A stretch of DNA of 47,029 nt from Bacillota bacterium (GTDB lineage Bacteria > Bacillota > Clostridia > Christensenellales > SZUA-584). Below the pieces are notes generated by a model. The model was not told where the DNA came from. It saw only the letters and a list, made by a program, of their open reading frames with translations, and did no database searches. The number at the start of each line of letters is the position of its first letter. Within the stretch, counting starts at the first letter, position 1. The stretch lies in the NCBI GenBank assembly GCA_023397655.1, contig JAEWTW010000051.1, positions 1 through 47,029 on the forward strand, given 5' to 3'. Made by a program: the position numbers and the translations under genes. Positions 40,164 through 47,029 of the stretch are shown piece by piece.

Positions 40164-41687
40164 ATGAACCAAGCCGCACCTGATAACGCGATGGCTTTGC
40201 GCATGGAAAAGGTCTCAAAGCGTTTCCCCGGAACACTGGCCGTGGATAACGTGGACTTTTGCGTGCAGGCCGGTGAAGTGCATGCGCTGGTGGGAGAAAA
40301 CGGCGCGGGCAAATCCACGCTGATGAAGCTTCTCGCCGGATCGTTCTGTGATTATACCGGGCAGGTATGCCTGGAAGGAACGGATGTGACGCTGCACACG
40401 CCGGCGCAGTCCAAAACGATGGGCATTGGCATGATCTATCAGGAGCTCAGTCTGGCGCGTCCGATATCCATTGCGGAAAACCTGCTTGTCGGCAAGCTTC
40501 CAAGGAAGGGATTGTTCATCGACCAGAAGGAAGTTAAAAAGCGGACGGCGGAGCTGCTGGAGCAGGTGGGCTTGTCGTATCTGGACCCGAATATGCCTGT
40601 TTCGGAGATCAGCCAATGCGAAGCGCAGCTGGTGGAAATCGCCAAGGCGCTGGGAGACAACCCCCGCATACTCGTGATGGACGAACCGACGTCGGCCCTC
40701 TCCAACGAAGAGGTGCAGCGGCTGTTCGGCATCATCGACCAGCTCAAAAAGCGCAACATTGCGATCATCTATATTTCGCATCACCTGCAGGAGGTTTTCG
40801 CCATCGCTGATAAGATCACCGTGATGCGCGACGGCAGGATAGCGGGAACCTTTAACAAGGAAGAGACTTCTCACGCCGAGATCATCGACCTGATGGTGGG
40901 CCGCAGCATCTCTGAGTTCTACTACGAGCGCAAGCCCAAGATCGGCGAAGAGCTGTTTCGCGTGGAGCATTTGAGCCGCTGGGGGTTCTTCCACGATATC
41001 AGCTTCAGCGTTCGCGCCGGTGAGACGCTGGCGATATGTGGCCTGGCCGGATCGGGACGCACCGAGCTGGCGCGCGCCATTGTGGGCGTCGATGAATACG
41101 ACGAAGGCGAAATGATGCTGGAGGGCAAAAAGATAAAGTTCAAAAGCATGTTCCAGGCCATACAGAACGGTGTGGTCTATCTCACGGAAAGCCGCAAAAC
41201 GGACGGGCTGGCCGTCCGGCTGACAGCGGGCGAGAACGTGATGGCGGCTCATATTCCGAACATGTCCAAGGGTCAGTACTACAAGCCGGGCTTTGGAGCT
41301 GCGCTGGTCAAACAGCTGATGGAAGACCTTTGCGTGTATCCGCCCGAACCCGGCAGGCCCGTCGCGAACTTCTCGGGCGGCAACCAGCAGAAGATACTGA
41401 TGGCCAAATGGCTGGCGACCAACCCGAAGGTGCTGATACTTGACGAACCGACCCGCGGCGTGGACATCGGCGCCAAGGAAATCATCCACCGGGCCGTCGC
41501 CGAGCTGGCTGCATGCGGCAGCGCCGTTATACTGCTGACCTCCGACCTTCCTGAGATGGCGGGCCTCAGCGACCGCGCGATGGTGCTGCGCAACGGGCAT
41601 ATCATCGGCGAGATACACAAGGAAGAGATCAATGAAAGCACGCTGCTGCTGGCAGCGAACGGAGGAGGGAAACACGTCAATGCCTAA
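40164..41687 (+). CDS. Sugar ABC transporter ATPase, duplicated (CUT2 family)
   Basis: This protein of about 507 residues fuses two ABC domains, as in RbsA/MglA. The first has GENGAGKSTLMK, a degenerate signature SQCEAQLVEIAKAL and LVMDEPTSAL; the second has an altered Walker A GLAGSGRTELAR, FSGGNQQKILMAKWL and LILDEPTRGVDIG. The asymmetry is typical for CUT2 transporters. ATG 40164 or GTG 40158 are both possible; GAGG lies upstream. It is the first gene of an operon with two permeases and a receptor, and energises uptake of a monosaccharide, probably L-fucose or a related deoxysugar. Confidence 0.94.
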   Translation: MNQAAPDNAMALRMEKVSKRFPGTLAVDNVDFCVQAGEVHALVGENGAGKSTLMKLLAGSFCDYTGQVCLEGTDVTLHTPAQSKTMGIGMIYQELSLARPISIAENLLVGKLPRKGLFIDQKEVKKRTAELLEQVGLSYLDPNMPVSEISQCEAQLVEIAKALGDNPRILVMDEPTSALSNEEVQRLFGIIDQLKKRNIAIIYISHHLQEVFAIADKITVMRDGRIAGTFNKEETSHAEIIDLMVGRSISEFYYERKPKIGEELFRVEHLSRWGFFHDISFSVRAGETLAICGLAGSGRTELARAIVGVDEYDEGEMMLEGKKIKFKSMFQAIQNGVVYLTESRKTDGLAVRLTAGENVMAAHIPNMSKGQYYKPGFGAALVKQLMEDLCVYPPEPGRPVANFSGGNQQKILMAKWLATNPKVLILDEPTRGVDIGAKEIIHRAVAELAACGSAVILLTSDLPEMAGLSDRAMVLRNGHIIGEIHKEEINESTLLLAANGGGKHVNA

Positions 41688-42696
41688 AGGTACAAATGCT
41701 CCGTCTGCTGACCTGCGCAGGCAGGAAATGAATAAGTTCACCGTTGTCGTCAACCGTCTGGGCGTCTACCTGATCGTGATACTGCTGGCGGTGATCGGCG
41801 CGGCGGTGGCGCCGGGCAAGTTCTTCACACTGGACAACATCAAGTCGGTCGTGCAGGCGGTATCGCTGCTGGGCATATCCGCCATTGGAATCAGTTTCAT
41901 CGTCATATCCGCCAACTTCAGCGATATGAGCCTGCCGATGACCATCGCTTTCGCGGGCATGATATCGGTAAGCGCCATCAAATTCGGCTTCGTGCCGAGC
42001 ATACTGCTGGGTCTGGTATCGGGCACGGCGCTGGGTATCGTCAATGGCATCGTTATCGGCAAGTTCCGCGCGCATCCCATCATCTGGACCATGGCGTTCA
42101 ACTTTGTGATGTCGGGCATCGTCCGGTGGATATACGGCGGCAACCAGATATATCCCGACGTCATTGGCGGCGATACGCCGGCTGTGCAGACTTTCTTCGC
42201 CATTTCGCGCTCCGAGGTGGCGGGTATTCCCATCATGGTCATCGTCATGGTTGTCATGTTCATCATCGGCCAATTTGTGATGAAGCGAACGGTATTCGGT
42301 AACCAGCTGAAGATTGTGGGATCCAACTACGAAGTGGCAAGGCTCTCGGGCATTAATGTCATCGCGGTTATCGTTGTGGTCTATCTGATCAACGCCTTCT
42401 GCGCATCCGTCACGGGTATATTCCTGACATCGATATCGAAGACGGGCGCATATTACAACGGGGAAGGCTACGACTTCCGTGCGGTTACCGCTGTGCTGCT
42501 GGGCGGCATGACGTTGGCCGGCGGCAAGGGAGACCTGGTGGGGACGTTCGGCGGTGTGCTGACGATGGGTCTGCTGTCCAACATCATGAACCTGATCGGC
42601 GTGGGGACGTTCGAGCAGTATCTGGTGCTGGGCGTGATGTTCCTCATCATCGTCTGGATCAACACCAATTCCAACAGAAAGCTGGGTAGAGACTGA
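41680..42696 (+). CDS. Sugar ABC transporter permease 1 (CUT2)
   Basis: This 338-residue membrane protein has 8-10 helices and the permease motif AVTAVLLGGMTLAGGKGDLV near the C-terminus, which contacts the ATPase. I start at ATG 41680, overlapping the ATPase stop by 8 nt, with GGAGG upstream. The N-terminal segment of about 25 residues is polar. It probably forms a heterodimer with the next permease, as two different RbsC-like genes are present. Confidence 0.92.
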   Translation: MPKGTNAPSADLRRQEMNKFTVVVNRLGVYLIVILLAVIGAAVAPGKFFTLDNIKSVVQAVSLLGISAIGISFIVISANFSDMSLPMTIAFAGMISVSAIKFGFVPSILLGLVSGTALGIVNGIVIGKFRAHPIIWTMAFNFVMSGIVRWIYGGNQIYPDVIGGDTPAVQTFFAISRSEVAGIPIMVIVMVVMFIIGQFVMKRTVFGNQLKIVGSNYEVARLSGINVIAVIVVVYLINAFCASVTGIFLTSISKTGAYYNGEGYDFRAVTAVLLGGMTLAGGKGDLVGTFGGVLTMGLLSNIMNLIGVGTFEQYLVLGVMFLIIVWINTNSNRKLGRD

Positions 42697-43730
42697 TGAA
42701 GAATAAAAAAAGCATATCCATTTCAAAAACCATCAATGAAAACCGCGCTTATATGCTCGTGGTGGTGATGTGCATACTGGGGATATTCGCGAAAAATTTC
42801 TTCACTCTGTACAATATCAAGTCCATACTGGACTCCACCGTGCTGTATGCGCTGATTGGAATCGGCTTTACGCTGTGCCTGATCGCCGGTCATCTGGACC
42901 TCTCTGTCGGGTATCTGTCCAACCTCGGCGCGGTGATGGTGATGGGCATCCATACGCTGCAGAAGATGCCGTGGACGGTGGCACTTCCAATCGCGCTGGC
43001 AGCTGGTCTGCTGGTGGGCATCATTAACGGCCTGTTGGTCTCAAAAGGGCGCATACACTCGTTCATCGTGACGCTCGGTATGCAGTTTGTGCTCAAAGGG
43101 TTTATGTATATCTACTGCAACGGCGCGGAAATCGGGGATAAGGGCGATTACGGTTTTGCGGATACACTGAACAAGTTCCTGCAGCCGCTTCCGTTTACGC
43201 CCAAGGCGCTGATTGCCATCGCTGTGGTGGTGCTGCTGGCCATAGTGCTTAAGAACACGCGGTTCGGACGCAACATCTACATCATGGGCGGCAACGCTGA
43301 AACGGCATTTTTAGGCGGCATCAACAGCACCGCCACCACGGTTGCCGTGTTCGGCATATCCGGCATCGTATCCGCACTGGGCGGCGCGCTGTTCGCCATT
43401 GCTCAGTCGTCCGCGGCGCCCAACATGGGTGAAAAGGGCATCGCTCCGCTGATGGTGGCGCTGGCTGCCACGATCATCGGCGGGACGTCCACCGACGGCG
43501 GCAAGGGCAGCGTCTGGAAAACCTTCGTATCGGTGCTGGGGCTGATGGCAATGTTCAACGTGCTCACGGCGCTGGTGGGTAAATACGAAGTCCAAATACT
43601 CTCCAACGGTATTGTTCTTGGCGCGGTGGTGCTGTTTGAGACCATCACGTTCTATTACAACAGAAAGAAAATCGGCATCCGGTCTCAGCTGCTCATCGAG
43701 TATGAGCAAAAGAAGGCTGCCGCAAAATAA
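42696..43730 (+). CDS. Sugar ABC transporter permease 2 (CUT2)
   Basis: This 344-residue permease has the RbsC hallmark LIAGHLDLSVGYLSNLGAVM and the ATPase-contact segment VALAATIIGGTSTDGGKGSV. Its start overlaps the previous stop as TGATG. Having two diverged permeases rather than one homodimeric permease is less common than in the ribose system, but known for rhamnose-type and related transporters. It is followed 48 nt later by the receptor gene. Confidence 0.93.
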   Translation: MKNKKSISISKTINENRAYMLVVVMCILGIFAKNFFTLYNIKSILDSTVLYALIGIGFTLCLIAGHLDLSVGYLSNLGAVMVMGIHTLQKMPWTVALPIALAAGLLVGIINGLLVSKGRIHSFIVTLGMQFVLKGFMYIYCNGAEIGDKGDYGFADTLNKFLQPLPFTPKALIAIAVVVLLAIVLKNTRFGRNIYIMGGNAETAFLGGINSTATTVAVFGISGIVSALGGALFAIAQSSAAPNMGEKGIAPLMVALAATIIGGTSTDGGKGSVWKTFVSVLGLMAMFNVLTALVGKYEVQILSNGIVLGAVVLFETITFYYNRKKIGIRSQLLIEYEQKKAAAK

Positions 43731-43778
43731 AAGATTAGTTTCGCCCTGGGAGGGGCAAATAATAACAGGAGGAAGAAA

Positions 43779-45014
43779 ATGAAGAGATTACTGGTTTTAG
43801 TCTTTGCTATCATCATGGTTCTCTCGGTTGCAGCTTGCGCGCCGAAGACAGAAGCACCCGCAGCTACTGAAGCTCCGGCCGAAGCACCGGCAGAGGCGCC
43901 GGCAGAGGCTCCCGCAGAAGAGCCTGCTGAAGCACCCGCTGGCGGAGAACTGGAAGACCCGTCTTCGGTGATGTCCACCGACGGACAGGTGCTGATGCCT
44001 GAACTGACAGTCAAGGATTTCCCAGAGCGCCCCGCTGATCCGGAAGCGCTGCCTGAAGATGACGCCGGCCGCTATTATGATATGGAATACGCCGGCTGGG
44101 ATGCTGAAGCGAAAGTGAACATTCCCGCATCTCCGGCGGACGGCCCCAAGGGCAAGAAGGTTATCCTGATCGTTCATGGCGACCACCCCTGGACCACGGC
44201 TTACATCAACGGCGCCCAGAAAGCATGCGATTTCTTTGGCATGGAGCTGGAAGCCTGGAGCCCGAACTGGGACGTGAACGTGCAGAACCAGCTGATTGAC
44301 CAGGCGATCAACGCGAAGCCCGATGCCATCGGCCTCATCCCGCTGAACGCCGAATCCGCAACGCAGCAGTTCCGCAAGATCAACGAAGCCGGCATCCCGG
44401 TGTTCGGCACCAACACGCTGCCGACGTCCGACGCGATGAAGTACATGATCAGCTGGACCGGTCCGGACGACTGGGGCCAGATGAGACTGCTCGCCGGCAA
44501 GCTTGCGACAGCAATGAACAACGAAGGCGGCATCTGCTACGTGACGCACAACCCCGGCACATCCCCGTATTTCGCCCGTACCTACGGCCCGATCACGGAG
44601 TTCAAGAAGATCGCTCCGGACATTAAGACGCTGGACATTCAGTCCCCCGGCTTCGACGCTGTGGCCTGCAAACAGGTTGTGTCCGACTGGATCACCCGTT
44701 TCGGCGATGACCTCAAGGCGATATTCCTGGCTGACGACTCCGCACAGGCCATCGGCACCATCGATGCGCTGAAAGCGGCCGGACGTGAAGACATACTCGT
44801 GGTGGCTGCCGGTAACTCCAAGCAGGGCATGGACCTTGTGAAGAGCGGCGACCTGCTGGCGATCAACTACCAGACCGCTGAAGGCGACGGTGCTGCTGTC
44901 TGCTACAGCATGGCCAAGTGGTTTGCCGGACAGGATGTTCCCGCGATCGGTTATCTGGCGCAGGACATCATCACTCCTGACAACGTGGACGGTTTCTATC
45001 CGCCGCAGTGGTAA
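43779..45014 (+). CDS. Sugar-binding lipoprotein of the ABC transporter
   Basis: This 411-residue receptor has a lipobox (SVAAC) after a short signal peptide and then an unusually regular spacer of Ala-Pro-Ala-Glu repeats to about residue 50. The periplasmic-binding-protein fold of the RbsB type follows (KKVILIVHGDHPWTTAYING, DQAINAKPDAIGLIPLNAES, AGIPVFGTN). AGGAGG precedes the ATG. The lipid anchor fits a Gram-positive envelope. Ligand specificity is inferred from the downstream fucose genes. Confidence 0.94.
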   Translation: MKRLLVLVFAIIMVLSVAACAPKTEAPAATEAPAEAPAEAPAEAPAEEPAEAPAGGELEDPSSVMSTDGQVLMPELTVKDFPERPADPEALPEDDAGRYYDMEYAGWDAEAKVNIPASPADGPKGKKVILIVHGDHPWTTAYINGAQKACDFFGMELEAWSPNWDVNVQNQLIDQAINAKPDAIGLIPLNAESATQQFRKINEAGIPVFGTNTLPTSDAMKYMISWTGPDDWGQMRLLAGKLATAMNNEGGICYVTHNPGTSPYFARTYGPITEFKKIAPDIKTLDIQSPGFDAVACKQVVSDWITRFGDDLKAIFLADDSAQAIGTIDALKAAGREDILVVAAGNSKQGMDLVKSGDLLAINYQTAEGDGAAVCYSMAKWFAGQDVPAIGYLAQDIITPDNVDGFYPPQW

Positions 45015-45034
45015 GCAATTAACGACAGTAAAGG

Positions 45035-45060
45035 GGAGGGCTGATCAGCCCTCCTCTCTT
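45035..45060 (+). terminator. Palindromic terminator after the ABC operon
   Basis: GGAGGGCTGATCAGCCCTCC at 45035-45054 is a perfect 20-bp palindrome followed by TCTCTT. The tail is weak, so it may act as partial terminator or mRNA stabiliser for the highly expressed receptor. Confidence 0.55.
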
Positions 45061-45109
45061 ATTGCAAAGGCCCCGGGAAGACGGGAGCCTTTCGATGCGT
45101 GGCAGAATG

Positions 45110-45136
45110 CCTTATAATATATAAAAAATTATAAGG
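45110..45136 (+). promoter_or_regulatory. Inverted repeat over a -10 element
   Basis: CCTTATAAT (45110-45118) and ATTATAAGG (45128-45136) are perfect 9-bp arms around 9 bp; TATAAT lies inside the left arm. It precedes the mutarotase gene by 14 bp and may be a promoter with operator. The -35 is poor. Confidence 0.45.
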
Positions 45137-45149
45137 GGAGGAAGAAAAT

Positions 45150-45482
45150 ATGCAAAACCTGAAAAGGTACGGCTCCGTCATCGCCGTAAGACCGGATAAG
45201 CTGGAGTATTATATGAAGCTCCATGCCAACCCATGGCCACAAATCACCGCCATGATCAAGGAATGCAACATCCAGAATTATTCCATCTATTATAAAGACG
45301 GCCTGCTCTTCAGCTATTATGAATACGTCGGAGATGATTATGAAGCCGATATGGCCAAAATGGCCGCCGACCCGATGACACAAAAATGGTGGGACGAATG
45401 CAAGCCCTGCCAGCAGCCGCTGGAAACCCGGCAGCCGGGTGAATGGTGGGCGGATATGAATGAAGTGTTCCATCTGGATTGA
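45150..45482 (+). CDS. L-rhamnose/L-fucose mutarotase (RhaM family)
   Basis: This 110-residue protein matches the RhaM (DUF718) mutarotases: RYGSVIAVRPDKLEYYMKLH, NPWPQI, NIQNYSIYYKDGLLFSYYEY and KWWDECKPCQQPL. These enzymes speed the exchange of sugar anomers, so that the isomerase receives its preferred form. Next to fucI the substrate may be L-fucose rather than L-rhamnose, although the classic FucU mutarotase belongs to another family. GGGGAGG precedes the ATG. Confidence 0.9.
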   Translation: MQNLKRYGSVIAVRPDKLEYYMKLHANPWPQITAMIKECNIQNYSIYYKDGLLFSYYEYVGDDYEADMAKMAADPMTQKWWDECKPCQQPLETRQPGEWWADMNEVFHLD

Positions 45483-45497
45483 TCAGAGGAAGCGAAT

Positions 45498-46559
45498 ATG
45501 AATCATAAAGAAAGAGCGCTTGCGCCCTTCAAAAGAGCCGCGGCAGACCGGTTTCCGTTCTGGTACGGCGCATCTCCCGCTTTTACCGAAAAGCTGGTGC
45601 GGTATCTCGGCGTGAAGGACGAGGATGCGGCGCTTTACGATATCATCGGCATCGATTATAAGACCATTCGCCCGAAATACATCGGACCTGCGCTGGCGCA
45701 GTATGACGACGGTTCCGTTGATACGGACTGGGGCATCCGGCGCGGCGGGCTGCACTACGGGCAGGCGCTGAACCATCCGATGGCCGGATTTGAGACGGTC
45801 CGGGAGGTGGAGGCTTACGCATTTCCCAATCCGGATCACTACGATACGGTGATCAGCGAGGCGCAGCGCGCCTGGGCGAAGGACCATTGCTGCATCGGCG
45901 GCACCTGGGCACCTTTTTTTCATGACTCCACCGAGCTTGTCGGCATGGAGAAATTTTTCATCGATATGTATGTCAATCCGGCGCTGGTGGAAGCGATCAT
46001 TGAAAAATGCTTTGCTTTTTACTATGAAGTGGATCGCCGCGTGTTTGAAAACAATCCCGGTGTGATCGATATGTACTTCATCGGCAACGACTTTGGATCG
46101 CAGCGGGCGCTTTTGCTGTCTCCGGATATGTGGCGGAAATACTATAAGCCGTGGATAAAAAAGCTGATTGCTCAGGCGAAGGCCCATGGCTGCGTGACAG
46201 CCGTGCATTCGTGCGGGACGATCTATGAGATAATACCTGATCTGATTGAAATCGGTGTGGACGCTGTAAACCCCATACAGGTGAGCGCGGAGCACATGGA
46301 CCCGCAGGACTTGATGGGCCGGTTCGGCAGTGACATCGTTTTCTTTGGCGGCATCGATGAAAACGACATTCTGCTGAACGGTACCGAAAAAGCCGTCCGC
46401 GAAGAAACGCGGCGTATCATCGACGTACTGGGCAGCAAAGGGCGCTATATCGTGGCTGCGTCACACGACTACCTGCTACCGGAGATACCGCCGCAGAACA
46501 TTTATGCCATGTTTGACGAAGCCAGCAAGTACGGTACCGGAAAACCGGATCTAATATAA
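45498..46559 (+). CDS. UroD/MtaA-superfamily protein in the fucose operon
   Basis: This 353-residue protein has the superfamily core: ADRFPFWYG at the start, an inner segment ALLLSPDMWRKYYKPWIKKL, AVHSCGTIYEIIPDLIEIGV with the HxC pair, and FFGGIDENDILLNGT at the third-ligand place with Asp instead of Cys. It is enclosed between mutarotase (15 nt upstream) and fucI (31 nt downstream), so it belongs to the sugar operon. AGAGGAAG precedes the ATG. The true role is unknown; methyl removal from a sugar derivative is one idea. Confidence 0.85.
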   Translation: MNHKERALAPFKRAAADRFPFWYGASPAFTEKLVRYLGVKDEDAALYDIIGIDYKTIRPKYIGPALAQYDDGSVDTDWGIRRGGLHYGQALNHPMAGFETVREVEAYAFPNPDHYDTVISEAQRAWAKDHCCIGGTWAPFFHDSTELVGMEKFFIDMYVNPALVEAIIEKCFAFYYEVDRRVFENNPGVIDMYFIGNDFGSQRALLLSPDMWRKYYKPWIKKLIAQAKAHGCVTAVHSCGTIYEIIPDLIEIGVDAVNPIQVSAEHMDPQDLMGRFGSDIVFFGGIDENDILLNGTEKAVREETRRIIDVLGSKGRYIVAASHDYLLPEIPPQNIYAMFDEASKYGTGKPDLI

Positions 46560-46590
46560 TATTGAATATCACCGAAGGGGGACTCTCACA

Positions 46591-47029
46591 ATGAAGATAG
46601 GAATAAGGCCGACGATAGACGGGCGTGAAAGAGGCGTAAGAGAGCAGCTGGAAGTCCAGACGATGGACATGGCGAAGAGCGCCGCCGCATTGATCAGCGG
46701 GAGCCTGAAGGACAGAGACGGCAATCCGGTGGAATGCGTGATTGCGGATACCACCATCGGCGGTGTGTACGAGGCGGCTCAGTGCGCCGAAAAGTTCGCG
46801 CGCGCAGGCGTGTGCGCCACGCTGACGGTGACGCCGTGCTGGTGCTACGGCAGCGAAACGATGGATATGGATCCCCTTATGCCCAAAGCGGTGTGGGGCT
46901 TCAACGGAACGGAACGGCCGGGCGCGGTGTATCTGGCAGCGGTGCTGGCCGCGCATGCGCAGAAAGGCCTGCCCGCTTTCAGCATATACGGGCACGACGT
47001 GCAGGACGCCGACGATACATCGATACCGG
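46591..47029 (+). CDS. fucI: L-fucose isomerase (partial, N-terminal 146 residues)
   Basis: The gene runs off the window edge. The visible part has the FucI N-terminus IGIRPTIDGRERGVREQLEV, the block CVIADTTIGGVYEAAQCAEK, the very conserved TPCWCYGSETMDMDPLMPKA and WGFNGTERPGAVYLAAVLAA. The enzyme converts L-fucose to L-fuculose (also D-arabinose to D-ribulose) using Mn; its metal ligands lie further downstream. AAGGGGGA precedes the ATG. It identifies the likely substrate of the whole transporter operon. Confidence 0.95.
   Translation, partial: MKIGIRPTIDGRERGVREQLEVQTMDMAKSAAALISGSLKDRDGNPVECVIADTTIGGVYEAAQCAEKFARAGVCATLTVTPCWCYGSETMDMDPLMPKAVWGFNGTERPGAVYLAAVLAAHAQKGLPAFSIYGHDVQDADDTSIP

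Noticed and set aside
1..47029. CRISPR array, prophage or insertion sequence with transposase
   Set aside because: No regularly spaced direct repeats, no transposase, integrase or phage structural genes were seen.

Overview
The window looks like chromosomal DNA of a moderately GC-rich Bacillota (Clostridia-type) bacterium. Supporting signs are strong AGGAGG-type ribosome binding sites, TTGACA/TATAAT promoters, many U-tailed terminator hairpins, a pyruvate kinase carrying the extra C-terminal PEP-utilising domain, YesM/YesN-type two-component proteins, EFR1 flavodoxin-ferredoxins, paired WYL regulators and lipobox lipoproteins. I cannot place it below class level. No phage genes, transposase or CRISPR array were seen; the mobile signal is limited to short palindromic repeats and gene relics.

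Layout. (1) 1-3,172, minus strand: the polyamine operon speD-speA-speE-speB, tightly overlapped. Upstream, 3,244-3,607 reads as a separate transcription unit for a structured RNA with its own promoter and terminator. (2) 3,747-7,506: an AT-rich membrane protein, pyruvate kinase, a methyltransferase and a small membrane protein. (3) 7,507-14,236, minus strand: a very small self-contained gene, then an exosortase K-like enzyme beside a large membrane/VIT protein with a matching C-terminal sorting tail, a DUF3892 protein and a clostripain-like lipoprotein. (4) 14,376-21,116, plus strand except for one regulator: TetR, SCP2-domain protein, creatinase-like M24 protein, GNAT, lipoprotein, and two EFR1 ferredoxin genes with HxlR and TetR regulators. 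Decayed fragments of the M24 and GNAT genes flank the first EFR1 block. (5) 21,131-27,513: a probable RNA-repair and chaperone module, rtcB with moxR, vWA and an unknown gene, divergent from two WYL regulators. (6) 27,514-32,173: repeats, an SPFH protein, a hairpin-rich stretch with tRNA-like halves in unusual order, a zinc-ribbon membrane protein, two adjacent DnaA boxes, and a PadR-fetA-fetB metal-export operon. (7) 32,219-36,349, minus strand: three UroD/MtaA-superfamily genes and a lone cobalamin-protein cap domain. (8) 36,495-47,029: a YesM/YesN two-component system, a CUT2 sugar ABC transporter with lipoprotein receptor, a RhaM-type mutarotase, a fourth UroD-like gene and the start of fucI, pointing to L-fucose (6-deoxyhexose) use.

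How the genes may work together. The two-component system probably senses an extracellular sugar and controls the transporter; mutarotase and FucI then feed L-fucose to catabolism. The UroD-like proteins resemble corrinoid methyltransferases, so demethylation of O-methylated sugars is a testable idea, but it is only inference. The strongest candidates for undescribed biology are the exosortase K pair in a Bacillota-like genome, the 364-nt RNA upstream of speD, the permuted tRNA-like halves, and the RtcB/MoxR/vWA/double-WYL module.
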